From NCBI GenBank assembly GCA_022824005.1, contig JAJEBG010000027.1:1-64000 (forward strand): a stretch of DNA of 64,000 nt, given 5' to 3'. The DNA comes from Paracoccaceae bacterium (GTDB taxonomy: Bacteria; Pseudomonadota; Alphaproteobacteria; Rhodobacterales; Rhodobacteraceae). The notes beneath the pieces are model-generated. The model saw nothing but the letters and a program-made list of their open reading frames with translations. It ran no database searches and had not been told where the DNA came from. Made by a program: the position numbers and the translations under genes. Below are positions 1-9,348 of this stretch, in pieces (position 1 is the stretch's first letter; each line of letters begins with the position of its first letter).

Positions 1-273
1 CCAGAAAGATGGGAGGCCCTGATGGGCTCAATTGCTGAAGAATGGATCGAACAAGGTTTCGCCCGCGGCGAAGCGCGCGGCAAAGCTGCCGGTATTGCCG
101 AGGGCAAGGCGGAAACTGTCCTGCGTCTGATCCAACTCAACTTCGGTGATCTATCGAGCGAACGCTCTGAACTTGTACGCAAAGCCACAACTGATCAACT
201 CGATCACTGGCTTGAGGCCTTGCTGAACGCTGAGGCGCTTGATGATGTTTTCGGCACCTTCCGCTCGCATTGA
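1..273 (+). CDS. C-terminal fragment of Rpn/PD-(D/E)XK family transposase-like protein (partial)
   Basis: The reading frame is open from the first base of the window, so the gene starts upstream and only about 90 C-terminal residues are seen. The visible part has a repetitive Gly/Ala/Glu/Arg helix (GEARGKAAGIAEGKAE) followed by a leucine-rich tail. This is the usual C-terminus of Rpn-type recombination-promoting nucleases and YhgA-like putative transposases. The PD-(D/E)XK catalytic core would lie outside the window, so activity cannot be judged. The family name rests on the tail alone. A hypothetical protein with a similar coiled tail is the alternative. Confidence 0.6.
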   Translation, partial: PERWEALMGSIAEEWIEQGFARGEARGKAAGIAEGKAETVLRLIQLNFGDLSSERSELVRKATTDQLDHWLEALLNAEALDDVFGTFRSH

Positions 274-356
274 CTTCTTTGTATTCTGAAACGGATGAAA
301 GGATCGCCCCACTTCTCTTGACTTCAGACATTTTGGCCTAATTTTGAATTTTCAAC

Positions 357-414
357 CCCTTGTTTATAAGGGCTTGTTGAGGCAAAACGAATGTTGTGCC
401 CTTTTTTGAGGGCA
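357..414. other. Two small hairpins between the Rpn gene and the helicase
   Basis: CCCTT (357-361) pairs with AAGGG (368-372), and TGCCCT (397-402) pairs with AGGGCA (409-414) across a T-rich loop. They lie between the convergent 3' ends of the Rpn-like gene and the DEAD-box helicase. They could act as transcription end signals, but neither is followed by a clear run of T on either strand. Confidence 0.3.
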
Positions 415-538
415 AAATCATTATATTACAATAGTTTACGCTCAAAAATGTCGGAAGTCAAGAAAACATGTGGAAAGAAGCTGGTCATCAACATCCTGAT
501 GACCACATTTTGAGTTCAGGATTATCAGCACCAATGGA

Positions 539-1921
539 TTAGGTCGAAGGTGCCTCACCTAAATCGTGTTTCATAAAATCGGGCAAGTGATCGCCCATAC
601 CCACCGCATTAATGATCTTTGGCTTCTCTTTTTTATCAGAATTCGGCCGGGCGCCGTTGGTTGAATTGGCCATCGTTTGGGAACGTTTTTGAGCCGTTGG
701 GACCTCTTTCTTCTTACGGTTATTCTTGGCCGTCGGCGACATTTTTTCTTCTGGTGGAGAATGGGTGTCGTTAAGAGACGCAGATTGTCGTTGCAGCGGG
801 CTTTTCACTAAACTCTCTATGGCACTGAGTGCCTTGATTTCGCTAGATGTCACGAGTGTGACGGCTGTGCCCATCCGCCCCGCCCGCCCAGTTCGGCCGA
901 CACGATGGATATAGTCTTCAGGATTGACCGGTACATCGAAATTAAAAACATGACTGACATTGGGGATATCCAGACCTCGCGCCGCGACGTCAGAGGCGAT
1001 GAGAAACCTTTTCTGTCCGTTACGAAACGCGTTCAAGACTTTGGTTCTGACGGTTTGATCAAGATCACCGTGGATCGCCGCGCAATCAATCTTATGAACC
1101 CGCATTGAGCGGAGGAGGATATCAACATCGGCCTTACGATTGCAGAAGATGATGCCATTGGTAATGTCTTGATCTCGGGACTGAATCTCGGACCGAAGAA
1201 GAGCACGTTTCTTCTTAAACTCAGCACTCCGATGCTTGGTCTTTGAGACAATCACCGCGAGTTGCGAGATATTCTTCCCGACACTGGCCCGTCGGGTCAC
1301 CTCAATGCGTTCGGGATTAGAGAGAAACTCGTTCGTTAAACGCTCAATTTCAGGTGCCATCGTGGCCGAGAAGAACAAGGTTTGGCGGGTAAAGGGGGTG
1401 AGGCGAAAGATGCGTTCCACATCAGGGATAAATCCCATATCAAGCATGCGGTCCGCTTCATCAATGGTCACAATATGAACCCCAGAGAGGAGAAGACGGC
1501 CTCGCTCAAAAAGGTCGAGCAATCGGCCGGGCGTTGCAATCAAGACATCGACCCCACGGTCAATTAAGGCCATTTGGTCACCAAATGAAACGCCGCCAAT
1601 TAATAAAGCCATGGAGAGTTTCGAATGGGAGGCATAGGCGGTGAAGTTGTCGGCGACTTGCGTCGCTAACTCACGAGTGGGAGCCAAGACCAAGGAGCGC
1701 GGCATTCTTGCTTTGGCTCGACCTTGATTGAGTCGGTGAATCATCGGCAACACGAATGAAGCTGTTTTTCCCGTACCCGTTTGCGCGATACCCAAGACGT
1801 CGCGTCCCTGTAAGGCGGCTGGAATGGCCTGAGATTGGATGGGAGTTGGGGTGACATAACCGGCAGCGGCGACGGCCGTCAAAATTGAAGGATCAAGCCC
1901 AAACTGAGAAAATTCTGTCAT
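539..1921 (-). CDS. rhlE: DEAD-box ATP-dependent RNA helicase (RhlE-like)
   Basis: This 460-residue protein has the complete DEAD-box set. The Q motif (PTPIQ) is near residue 25, motif I AQTGTGKT at 46-53, motif Ia PTRELA near 81, DEAD at 154-157, SAT in motif III, and HRVGRTGRAG as motif VI. Such helicases unwind short RNA duplexes using ATP in ribosome assembly or RNA decay. From about residue 385 the C-terminus becomes a basic, low-complexity tail rich in Lys, Asn and Ser, as in RhlE-type enzymes that bind RNA non-specifically. The gene stands alone on the minus strand. The exact paralogue (RhlE versus another subgroup) is inferred from the overall look and is not certain. Confidence 0.93.
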   Translation of the reverse strand: MTEFSQFGLDPSILTAVAAAGYVTPTPIQSQAIPAALQGRDVLGIAQTGTGKTASFVLPMIHRLNQGRAKARMPRSLVLAPTRELATQVADNFTAYASHSKLSMALLIGGVSFGDQMALIDRGVDVLIATPGRLLDLFERGRLLLSGVHIVTIDEADRMLDMGFIPDVERIFRLTPFTRQTLFFSATMAPEIERLTNEFLSNPERIEVTRRASVGKNISQLAVIVSKTKHRSAEFKKKRALLRSEIQSRDQDITNGIIFCNRKADVDILLRSMRVHKIDCAAIHGDLDQTVRTKVLNAFRNGQKRFLIASDVAARGLDIPNVSHVFNFDVPVNPEDYIHRVGRTGRAGRMGTAVTLVTSSEIKALSAIESLVKSPLQRQSASLNDTHSPPEEKMSPTAKNNRKKKEVPTAQKRSQTMANSTNGARPNSDKKEKPKIINAVGMGDHLPDFMKHDLGEAPST

Positions 1922-2227
1922 TTAACCTATGAAATTTGCCGGCTCCGAAAACCCGTACATCTGTGGAACTGAGGCCGTCATTAACCATGGCTTTCTTGCC
2001 CTCCAAGACATACTGATAATAAAGTTCTCATCAATAAAATCAATGCCTGTATGGAGTTCCGCACAATTTAATGACTTTGTGTTGTTTTTTTGTTGAGATC
2101 AAAATGGGCAGAGTCATTGGGATGCGCCACGAAGGTTTCCTAACTTTGATTGAACTCTTGGGGACATTCGGTGCATAGGGAAGGCTTCTTGGGGACCAAA
2201 TTGACGATTAATGAAAAGGAGAATTTG
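1922..2227. other. Divergent intergenic region, no gene recognised
   Basis: About 300 bp separate the divergent helicase and SDR genes, so promoters for both should lie here. No convincing -35/-10 pair, hairpin or RNA gene was recognised. A longer SDR reading frame begins at 2150, but its first 26 codons do not resemble the family. Confidence 0.4.
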
Positions 2228-3007
2228 ATGGATTTGGGAATCAATGGCAAATGGGCCATCGTGTGTGCCTCTTCAAAAGGTCTCGGTCGGGGCTGTGCGG
2301 AATCGCTCGCTGAGGCCAAGGTCAACTTGGTCTTGTGCGCGAGGGGTGAGGAGGCGCTAGAGGCCACAGCGGCTGACATTCGCTCGCATCATCAAGTTGA
2401 GGTGAGAACGGTGGCGATTGATGTCACCGATCATGACGGCCGCGACGCGCTGCTGGCCATGTGTCCCCATCCCGACATTCTCGTCACCAATGCCGGCGGC
2501 CCGCCACCCGGATTGTGGAGCGATTGGGACCGCGAGGATTTTATTGCCGCTCTTGATGCCAATATGCTGACACCGATTGATCTTATGAAAAGGGTGGTGC
2601 CCGGAATGATGGAGCGAAAATGGGGACGAGTCGTCAACATCACCTCAATGTCAGTGCGCGCGCCCATTGGTGTATTGGGTCTCTCAAATAGCGCTCGCAG
2701 TGGCTTGACGGGCTATGTGGCGGGTCTCTCCCGCCAAGTGGCGTCACATGGAGTCCGTATCAACAATCTATTGCCAGGCATTCACGATACGGACCGAGCC
2801 ATATCATTGGATGAAAACGCAGCGGCGGCGCAAGACTTGCCGGTTGACGAGGTGCGGCGCAACCGCGAGAGCAGTATTCCAGCGGGCCGATATGGCACCG
2901 CGTCTGAGTTCGGTGCGGTCTGTGCCTTTCTATGTTCCCAACATGCCGACTATATTGTGGGGCAAAATCTTCTGCATGACGGGGGAGCGACCAATTTGAC
3001 CACATGA
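2228..3007 (+). CDS. Atypical short-chain dehydrogenase/reductase (SDR)
   Basis: A 259-residue Rossmann-fold protein of the SDR family. The N-terminal cofactor motif ASSKGLGRGCA is near residues 15-25, and NAGG follows near residue 86. The start at 2228 is chosen because AAGGAG lies about 8 nt upstream and because MDLGINGKWAIV aligns with family N-termini. The usual YxxxK catalytic pair is absent: after the conserved Ser (NITSMS) the equivalent site reads SNSARSG. A known subgroup of FabG-like SDRs has this replacement, so the gene may encode a non-classical reductase or a non-catalytic binding protein. The substrate is unknown. An iron-type ABC ATPase gene follows closely on the same strand. 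Confidence 0.85.
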   Translation: MDLGINGKWAIVCASSKGLGRGCAESLAEAKVNLVLCARGEEALEATAADIRSHHQVEVRTVAIDVTDHDGRDALLAMCPHPDILVTNAGGPPPGLWSDWDREDFIAALDANMLTPIDLMKRVVPGMMERKWGRVVNITSMSVRAPIGVLGLSNSARSGLTGYVAGLSRQVASHGVRINNLLPGIHDTDRAISLDENAAAAQDLPVDEVRRNRESSIPAGRYGTASEFGAVCAFLCSQHADYIVGQNLLHDGGATNLTT

Positions 3008-3069
3008 GACGTGGTTGATTGTCATCCTTTGATATTGTATTCAATGTTGACGAAATCAGTAAGGAATGG

Positions 3070-4221
3070 ATGACGCTGGTGGCTCTGTCTCCCCCAAGAT
3101 TGCAGATTACGTCGCTGTCACGTGCTTTTGGCAAAACGCCGGTGGTGTCTGGTGCCTCACTTCAAGTAGAAGCGGGGCAGGTCGCTTGCCTATTGGGACC
3201 ATCAGGTTGTGGCAAAACGACTCTCCTTCGGTTGATCGCCGGAATTGATGAGCCGGATGCAGGGGAGGTCTGGGTTGATGGAAAGCGGGTTTCATCGGAA
3301 ACCGTCCATGTTCCGGCTGAGCGGCGGTCTGTCGGACTGATGTTTCAAGACTTTGCTCTGTTTCCCCATCTCACAGTCGGCGAAAATATCGCTTTTGGTT
3401 TGGAAGGGGGGCGATCAGAACAAAGGTCGCGCGTTGAAGAATTGCTACATAAGGTGCGTCTCTCCAGTCTTCGTCATCGTTACCCGCATGAAATTTCAGG
3501 TGGGGAACAACAACGGGTGGCCCTCGCTCGCGCTGTGGCCCCGCGTCCCCGAGTGATGCTGCTCGATGAACCCTTCTCAAGTTTTGATGACCGTCTCCGC
3601 GACCGCATTCGGGAGGAAACACTCGATATTTTGCGTAGTGAAGGGGCCGCGGTCCTCCTTGTCACGCATGTTCCGGCCGAAGCCATGCGAGTGGCCGATG
3701 CCATCATTTTGATGCGGCGGGGGAAAATTGTTCAATCGGGGGCCCCACTTGATCTCTACTTTCGTCCGCATGACCGCGAGGTGGCCGAATATTTTTCAGA
3801 CCTCAATATTGTCCATGGTGTCGTCAAAGACCATCGTGTGACGACGATTTTTGGTGAATTTGATGCCCGTGAACTTGTTGATGGTTCCGATGTTGAAATT
3901 ATGATTCGCCCTCAACATGTGCGGATGGACTTTGATCGGGAAGGCGGTCAACCGCCGCCGTCATCTAAAGATGGAGTCGCGGTCAGAGGTGAGGTGCGCC
4001 GGTCGGTCTTTCTCGGCAATGCCAGTTTGGTGGAATTTTGCCTCGAAGCTGACCACTCAAGTTTCAAAGCCCTTGTCCCGTCAATTTTTCTTCCCAAGAA
4101 TGGACAGAAATTTTGGCTGCGACTCGCGCGCGACCGATGCTTTTTGTTTCCGTGTGTCACGCAATCAAGAGTCAATGAGCCCTTTGTCATCAAGGCGGTG
4201 GAGAATGTCCGTTCGGTCTAG
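3070..4221 (+). CDS. ABC transporter ATP-binding protein, FbpC-like
   Basis: A 383-residue ATPase subunit of an importer. Walker A is GPSGCGKTT, the Q-loop region FQDFALFPHLTVGENI is typical of the Fe(3+)/polyamine/sulfate group, the signature is SGGEQQR, and Walker B is VMLLDEPFSSFD. The C-terminal third is a TOBE-like regulatory region. An ATG at 3070 with AAGGA just upstream is preferred, although an in-frame TTG at 3019 would add 17 residues. No permease or binding-protein gene adjoins it. The only permease of the matching type in the window is at 51993, about 48 kb away on the same strand. Pairing the two is inference. Confidence 0.88.
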   Translation: MTLVALSPPRLQITSLSRAFGKTPVVSGASLQVEAGQVACLLGPSGCGKTTLLRLIAGIDEPDAGEVWVDGKRVSSETVHVPAERRSVGLMFQDFALFPHLTVGENIAFGLEGGRSEQRSRVEELLHKVRLSSLRHRYPHEISGGEQQRVALARAVAPRPRVMLLDEPFSSFDDRLRDRIREETLDILRSEGAAVLLVTHVPAEAMRVADAIILMRRGKIVQSGAPLDLYFRPHDREVAEYFSDLNIVHGVVKDHRVTTIFGEFDARELVDGSDVEIMIRPQHVRMDFDREGGQPPPSSKDGVAVRGEVRRSVFLGNASLVEFCLEADHSSFKALVPSIFLPKNGQKFWLRLARDRCFLFPCVTQSRVNEPFVIKAVENVRSV

Positions 4222-4506
4222 ACTATCTGCGAGGAGAAATCTGACCTTGCCGAAGCCCGTTAACCCTTCACCTGTCTCTTTGAACTTGGTATCGCTTCCT
4301 TCACACGGGTTTCGTGCCCCGAGGGGTGGACAGACGTCATGGACTTTTTCCTTCAATAAGGGACATTGAGTTCAAAGAAGAATTAGCAATGGCTTGTCTC
4401 ATGGGACAAGAGTCATTATCATAAATGATGGTATTGAAGCCACTTGATGCCCGATGCGGTATCAATCTTCGAGACGCAAATGTTGCCAAAATGGAGGCGG
4501 GAAGAA

Positions 4507-4722
4507 ATGGGTTTTAACAATATTGGCTTGCCGGGCCTGGTTTTGATCGTCATCGTCGTCCTGGTTTTATTTGGCCGGGGAAAGATCGCCGGTCTCATGG
4601 GGGAAGTCGGAAAAGGAATTACCTCATTCAAAAAAGGTGTCAGTGAGGGCAAGAAGGAACTTGAGGATGGCGCTGAACAGGCGAAAGACGTGACACCGAA
4701 AGAAAAAGCCACAGGCACCTGA
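4507..4722 (+). CDS. tatA: Sec-independent protein translocase subunit TatA
   Basis: A 71-residue protein with one N-terminal membrane segment ([16 protein letters not shown]), the hinge FGRGKI, an amphipathic helix and a charged C-terminal tail, which is the TatA/E layout. TatA subunits form the size-adjustable pore that moves folded twin-arginine substrates across the inner membrane. The start at 4507 is preferred over upstream in-frame codons because GGGAAG precedes it and [11 protein letters not shown] matches family N-termini. It is the first gene of tatA-tatB-tatC and a DUF815 ATPase gene, with a 22 nt gap to tatB. Confidence 0.95.
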   Translation: MGFNNIGLPGLVLIVIVVLVLFGRGKIAGLMGEVGKGITSFKKGVSEGKKELEDGAEQAKDVTPKEKATGT

Positions 4723-4744
4723 CGATAAACGCAAGAATGACTTC

Positions 4745-5188
4745 ATGTTGGATATCGGTTGGACTGAACTTCTTCTGATCGGTGTTGTGGCGCTTATTGT
4801 GGTGGGTCCAAGGGACTTGCCAGGCATGTTTCGCACTTTGGGACGTGTCACCGGACGGTTGCGTTCAATGGCCAGAGAGTTTCAGCGAGCGATGGACCAA
4901 GCCGCCGATGAAAGCGGCCTTAAGGACGCGGCCGCCGACATGAAGTTTGCGACCTCACCGAAGAGTTTGGGTCTCGATCAATTGAAGAATTCAGCACGAG
5001 ACTTTCAGCAAAGTTTGCGCGATGAATATCAAGCGCAAGGCGATAAGGGTTTGACGCCAAAACCACAAGAGACGACGAAGAGTGGAGATTTGTCTTCGGA
5101 TCCTTCGGTTGAACTGAAATCTACTGAAGATGATTCTGAATCTCCGACATCATCAGCAAAAAGTGACGACAAAGACGCTCAAAAATGA
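4745..5188 (+). CDS. tatB: Sec-independent protein translocase subunit TatB
   Basis: A 147-residue TatB. It has the N-terminal motif [19 protein letters not shown], the conserved Glu in the membrane segment, the GPRDLP hinge, and an amphipathic helix ([19 protein letters not shown]). A long polar tail rich in Ser, Asp and Lys ends the protein. TatB partners TatC as the twin-arginine signal receptor. Its stop codon overlaps the tatC start as ATGA (5185-5188), implying translational coupling. Confidence 0.95.
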   Translation: MLDIGWTELLLIGVVALIVVGPRDLPGMFRTLGRVTGRLRSMAREFQRAMDQAADESGLKDAAADMKFATSPKSLGLDQLKNSARDFQQSLRDEYQAQGDKGLTPKPQETTKSGDLSSDPSVELKSTEDDSESPTSSAKSDDKDAQK

Positions 5189-6063
5189 GCGAGGATGACG
5201 TTGAAGAAACCAAAGCTCCCCTCGTAGAGCATCTCGCCGAATTGCGGACGCGCCTCATTCGCTCCGTGATCGCGTTCGTCATCGGTATGGTGATTTGTTT
5301 CGCGGTCTGGAATCCCATATTCAATTTTTTAACCCAGCCGGTATGTGCGGCTTTGGAGACTAGAAGCCAGGATTGTGGCTTGATTCTCATCAAACTCCAG
5401 GAGGGATTCTTCGTCGCCATCAGAATTTCTCTGATGGGAGGCTTTATTTTAGCCTTTCCTTTCATTGGCTATCAATTATGGCGTTTCGTCGCGCCCGGAT
5501 TGTACAAAAATGAGAAGGGGGCCTTCTTACCATTTCTGATTGCCTCACCAGTGATGTTCTTTCTTGGCGCGTCATTTGCTTTCTTTATTGTGATACCACT
5601 CGCCTTCGATTTCTTCTTAGGTTTCCAACAGCAAGCTGAAGCCATGGCCGATCCTGACGCCGTGGCTTTTGCGGCGGACGCGGGTATCACTTTCCAAGGT
5701 TCAGCGGCTGAATATCTCTCGTTGACCATTAAGTTCATTCTGGCATTCGGAATTTGCTTCCAGTTGCCCGTGTTGCTCACACTGTGTGGGCGCGCTGGTC
5801 TGGTCTCCTCTGAAGGGCTTGGTAAGGCGCGGAAATACGCGATTGTCGGAATATTGACCACCGCCGCGGTGGTCACACCTCCCGATGTGATCACGCAAGT
5901 TATTTTGTTTGTCGTGGTCTATGGCTTGTATGAAATTTCTATCTTTTTGGTTCGGCGAGTGGAGAAGAAACAAAAACAACGTCTGAAAGATCAAGGGCTA
6001 GATTTTGATGATGAGAGCCTTCCCGAGGATAAAGAAGAAACTGACAAAGCGACTCACTCATGA
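5185..6063 (+). CDS. tatC: Sec-independent protein translocase subunit TatC
   Basis: A 292-residue protein with six predicted membrane segments. It opens with the family signature [14 protein letters not shown], the cytoplasmic site that recognises twin-arginine signal peptides. The segment [10 protein letters not shown] in the last third is also diagnostic. A charged tail ([17 protein letters not shown]) ends the protein and is longer than in E. coli. The gene overlaps tatB upstream and the DUF815 ATPase gene downstream, each as ATGA. A likely local substrate is the BMP-family protein at 60765, whose signal peptide contains RRKF. Confidence 0.97.
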   Translation: MSEDDVEETKAPLVEHLAELRTRLIRSVIAFVIGMVICFAVWNPIFNFLTQPVCAALETRSQDCGLILIKLQEGFFVAIRISLMGGFILAFPFIGYQLWRFVAPGLYKNEKGAFLPFLIASPVMFFLGASFAFFIVIPLAFDFFLGFQQQAEAMADPDAVAFAADAGITFQGSAAEYLSLTIKFILAFGICFQLPVLLTLCGRAGLVSSEGLGKARKYAIVGILTTAAVVTPPDVITQVILFVVVYGLYEISIFLVRRVEKKQKQRLKDQGLDFDDESLPEDKEETDKATHS

Positions 6064-6938
6064 ACAAAGACTTTGACCAAAAAAGTCAAAGGGCGGCGCC
6101 GGACGGCAAAGTTTTAGAGAGAATTGCCGAAGCGCTTGAAAGGTTAAGCCCTCCTCCTTTTGTTGAAGAATTCGAATTGTCGTCTTCGGCCAATGCATGG
6201 GTATGGAAGCAGGAGCCGGACAGACTCGAGCCGGTGGACAAAGTCAATCGGGTTGAACTCTCACTCCTGGTTGGAATCGGCCAAGCGAGGGACGCATTGG
6301 TGGAAAATACCCGATGTTTTGCTTCTGGGTCTCACGCCAATAATGCCCTGCTATGGGGGGCCCGAGGAATGGGAAAATCTTCTCTTGTCAAGGCGGTTCA
6401 TGCCCAACTGATGAACCCATATCCCAAACTATTTCTTGTTGAGTTGCATCGTGAAGATCTAGCTTCGGTGGGTCGCCTGCTATCTCTTCTCCGTCATCGA
6501 GAGGAGCGATTTATTCTGTTCTGTGATGATCTATCCTTTTCGTATGATGAGCATCACTACAAATCTCTCAAAGCGGTTCTTGATGGAGGGATTGAAGGAA
6601 GGCCCGAAAATGTTGTGTTTTATGCCACATCCAACCGGCGTCACTTGATGCCACGAGACATGATTGAGAATGAACGCTCAAGCGCCGTCAATCCGGCCGA
6701 AGCCGTCGATGAAAAAGTATCCCTATCCGACCGTTTTGGCTTGTGGTTGGGTTTTCATCCTTGCTCACAAGACCAATATTTTGAAATGGTCAAACGTTAT
6801 TGTGCCCATGCAGGGCTTGATCACGATGATGAAGAACTGCAAAAGGGAGCACTTGAGTGGCAAATGACAAGAGGAGCCCGCTCCGGTCGGGTCGCTTGGC
6901 AGTATTTTTTGCACCTGATGGCCACAGAGTGTCGTTAG
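6060..6938 (+). CDS. DUF815-family AAA-like ATPase
   Basis: A 292-residue protein of the DUF815 family. Walker A is GARGMGKS at residues 100-107, the Walker B-like stretch is [10 protein letters not shown], and a sensor-like segment [14 protein letters not shown] follows. The alpha-helical lid begins near residue 230. The family is widespread in proteobacteria but its biochemical role is not established. The gene starts inside the tatC stop (ATGA overlap at 6060-6063) and ends 6 nt before a convergent SDR gene, so it belongs to the tat operon here. Whether it works with Tat export is not shown. Confidence 0.85.
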   Translation: MNKDFDQKSQRAAPDGKVLERIAEALERLSPPPFVEEFELSSSANAWVWKQEPDRLEPVDKVNRVELSLLVGIGQARDALVENTRCFASGSHANNALLWGARGMGKSSLVKAVHAQLMNPYPKLFLVELHREDLASVGRLLSLLRHREERFILFCDDLSFSYDEHHYKSLKAVLDGGIEGRPENVVFYATSNRRHLMPRDMIENERSSAVNPAEAVDEKVSLSDRFGLWLGFHPCSQDQYFEMVKRYCAHAGLDHDDEELQKGALEWQMTRGARSGRVAWQYFLHLMATECR

Positions 6939-6955
6939 GTCAATTTAACCACGAC
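6931..6955. terminator. Hairpin at convergent gene ends (DUF815 ATPase / SDR)
   Basis: GTCGT (6931-6935) pairs with ACGAC (6951-6955), and GGT pairs with ACC inside, with a small bulge and a 7-nt loop. The hairpin covers the ATPase stop and the last codons of the opposing SDR gene. This placement fits a two-way transcription end. No clear T run follows. Confidence 0.35.
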
Positions 6956-7697
6956 CTATATAGGGCATCCGCGTGGCCATTAGGGTCATAAACTGGATAT
7001 TGGTATCAAGTGGAAGATTGGCCATATACGCCACAGCATCGCCGCAATGCTCAACACGGAATGTGGGTTCAGGTTTGATATCGCCTGACGATTGTGGAAC
7101 CCCCGTGGCAAAATGGCTTGCCATTTCAGTCTTGGCATTGCCTATATCAATTTGTGAGACGGCAATATTGTGATCTCGCCCATCGAGTGAGAGAGACTTC
7201 GTGAGACCGGTGATGGCATGTTTGGTGGCTGTATAAGGGGCCGAGAATGGCCGTGGCACATGGGCCGAGATGGAGCCATTGTTGATGATTCGTCCTCCCT
7301 TGGGGGATTGGCTTTTCATCATCCGAAAAGCAAATTTGGCGCAAAGAAATGACCCGGTCAGATTAGTATCAATACATGCCTGCCAGTCCTCATAGGACAA
7401 TTGATCAATTGAGACGAGGGGCGCGCCGATACCGGCATTGTTGAAGAGAAGATCAAGACGACCAAATTCTCGGGCAATTTCCTGAAAAGCTTTCTCGACA
7501 TCCTGTGGCTTCGAAATATCTCCCAACAATGGCCATATCTGCCCGGCGTCAGCCATTGAGGTGGTGACTTCAAGGGGTTTGAGGCGGCGTCCCAATACAG
7601 CCACACGAAAATTTTGTTTAGCGAGGGCCAATGCCGCGTGGCGGCCGATACCACTGCCACCCCCGGTTACGACGGCAAATCGCTGATGATCAGTCAT
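6945..7697 (-). CDS. Short-chain dehydrogenase/reductase (SDR), classical type
   Basis: A 250-residue classical SDR. It has TGGGSGIG at the N-terminus for NAD(P) binding, NNAG near residue 90, a Ser in NNGSISAH, and an intact YTATK catalytic motif. A 3-oxoacyl-ACP-reductase-like or sugar/alcohol dehydrogenase role is possible, but the substrate cannot be read from the sequence. It lies head to tail upstream of nlpD with a gap of about 30 nt when read on the minus strand. Confidence 0.9.
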   Translation of the reverse strand: MTDHQRFAVVTGGGSGIGRHAALALAKQNFRVAVLGRRLKPLEVTTSMADAGQIWPLLGDISKPQDVEKAFQEIAREFGRLDLLFNNAGIGAPLVSIDQLSYEDWQACIDTNLTGSFLCAKFAFRMMKSQSPKGGRIINNGSISAHVPRPFSAPYTATKHAITGLTKSLSLDGRDHNIAVSQIDIGNAKTEMASHFATGVPQSSGDIKPEPTFRVEHCGDAVAYMANLPLDTNIQFMTLMATRMPYIGRG

Positions 7698-7727
7698 GAC
7701 ACCGAGTCATTAACAAGAGAAATCGGG

Positions 7728-8708
7728 TTAGAATAAGTAAGGGATGGGATCCGTGCTCTTGGTGCCAATCCTCACTTCAAAATGTAAGAATTCTTCCTCA
7801 CCACTCGCAATGACACCAAGAGTCTGGCCGCGTTCAACCCGATTTCCCTTCTCAATCAAAGTCTCGGTTAAACCCGAGTAGACCGTAAACAAATCGTCGG
7901 GATGGCGGATCAGGAGGATGACTTTATTGTCTGAATCTCTAGAGGCTTGTGACAATAATACGACTTCGCCATCGGCGGCGGCGACGACAGGAGAGCCCGC
8001 CCGTGCACGTATGTCGATGCCTTCATTGCCATTCGGTCCTTCAGAATACTCTCGGATGATGTCACCTTGCACGGGCATCTGCAGTCGGCTCAAAGTTTGA
8101 GTGGTCTGATATTGTGAGAGATCAGGCGATTCCGGCAGATCCACCGTTTCAATATTGGCCGGCAAGGGTTCATTCGATGCCGGAGGGGCGGGAAGCTCGT
8201 CGTTATCGGCAAATGGATCGCGTAATTTTAGCCCCTCACTCTCACTTGTTTGAATGGGTTCCTCCTCTTCAAGCGCGCGGGCCGCGATGCGAGCAATATC
8301 GCCCATTTTCGCTGCATCCTTGTTGATAGGAACAGCCACCAATTGGCCTGTCCGAAGCAGGGAATCGGGCAAGAGATTATTGATGAGAGCCAATTGGTCC
8401 GCGTCAACATCGATTCGTGCCGCAATGATCCGAACGCTGTCACCCGGTAGAGCCTGAATATAGCGGACCGTCGCGTCGCTAGGGACTTCTTGCAACCCTG
8501 TCGGCTCCGTGGGAGCGCCTCCGGGCGCAACCGATTGACCAATCGGGTTATCAAGAGGTGGACGCGTCACATCCCGCCCCCTCATATCGTTGACGCAACT
8601 TGCGGCGATAAGCAGTATCGAAGCCGTCATGCCAACACGAACGAGGGTGAAAATTTTTTGACGGCGAAAGGGTTTGCCGCCGTCTTGAACATCATTCCGG
8701 TTAGTCAT
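7728..8708 (-). CDS. nlpD: NlpD-like lipoprotein with LysM and degenerate LytM/M23 domain
   Basis: A 326-residue envelope protein. A hydrophobic stretch ends in the lipobox LIAASC with Cys38 as the lipid-anchored residue. A LysM-like repeat (about 80-130) binds peptidoglycan, and a C-terminal M23/LytM fold covers about 220-326. Two zinc ligands of active M23 enzymes are changed: the first motif reads NEGID instead of HxxxD, and the HxH motif reads FLH. Like E. coli NlpD it is probably an activator of cell-wall amidases rather than a hydrolase. The gene sits in the conserved surE-pcm-nlpD order and overlaps the end of pcm by 8 nt. Confidence 0.88.
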   Translation of the reverse strand: MTNRNDVQDGGKPFRRQKIFTLVRVGMTASILLIAASCVNDMRGRDVTRPPLDNPIGQSVAPGGAPTEPTGLQEVPSDATVRYIQALPGDSVRIIAARIDVDADQLALINNLLPDSLLRTGQLVAVPINKDAAKMGDIARIAARALEEEEPIQTSESEGLKLRDPFADNDELPAPPASNEPLPANIETVDLPESPDLSQYQTTQTLSRLQMPVQGDIIREYSEGPNGNEGIDIRARAGSPVVAAADGEVVLLSQASRDSDNKVILLIRHPDDLFTVYSGLTETLIEKGNRVERGQTLGVIASGEEEFLHFEVRIGTKSTDPIPYLF

Positions 8709-9348
8709 CTCTCACTCCTTCAAGCAGTGGGACAAATCGTACTTCCCCCAAATCCTCGTATAGATGATCTTTATCGGTTGTCTTTGTGACTCGCATTAGA
8801 AACTGATCACGGTTCTCACGACCGAGGGGTAACACCATTATGCCACCAATCTTCAGTTGCTCAAGCAAGGTAGGAGGCACATCTTCAGAGGCCGCAGTGA
8901 CCAGAATTCGATCAAATGGCGCGGCGTTGGGCAGTCCGAGAGAACCATCGGCATGGACAATGCTGACATTTTGCCGCTTATGTGTATCAACCACCAATTG
9001 TTTGGCCCTGTTTGCGAGGGCTTGAAATCGTTCTACCGAGTACACGTGCCGACACAGATAGGACAACACCATCGTCTGAAAGCCTGAACCGGTGCCAACT
9101 TCAAGAACACGGTTGACCGCGTCAATTTTCAAAGCCTGCGTCATCAATCCGACGATTGTCGGTTGACTGATGGTTTGTCCGGCCATAATGGGGAGAGCCA
9201 TATCCTCATAGGCACGACTAGCAAAGGTCCGAGACACAAATTCCCGCCGGTCGATTTTACTTAAGGCGACAAGAACCTCTTCAGCGGTCACGCCCTGCTG
9301 CTTTATAATTTCAAGGAGATGGTGTCTTTGATCTTGGAAATCAGTCAT
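8701..9348 (-). CDS. pcm: Protein-L-isoaspartate O-methyltransferase
   Basis: A 215-residue SAM-dependent methyltransferase. It repairs isoaspartyl residues formed in ageing proteins by methylating their side-chain carboxylate. The SAM-binding motif VLEVGTGSGFQT lies near residues 79-90. The upstream region ALPIMAGQTISQPTIVGLMTQAL is a Pcm signature, and VLPLGRE appears near the C-terminus. It overlaps surE upstream by 8 nt and nlpD downstream by 8 nt, which is the usual stress-survival cluster. Confidence 0.96.
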   Translation of the reverse strand: MTDFQDQRHHLLEIIKQQGVTAEEVLVALSKIDRREFVSRTFASRAYEDMALPIMAGQTISQPTIVGLMTQALKIDAVNRVLEVGTGSGFQTMVLSYLCRHVYSVERFQALANRAKQLVVDTHKRQNVSIVHADGSLGLPNAAPFDRILVTAASEDVPPTLLEQLKIGGIMVLPLGRENRDQFLMRVTKTTDKDHLYEDLGEVRFVPLLEGVRDD

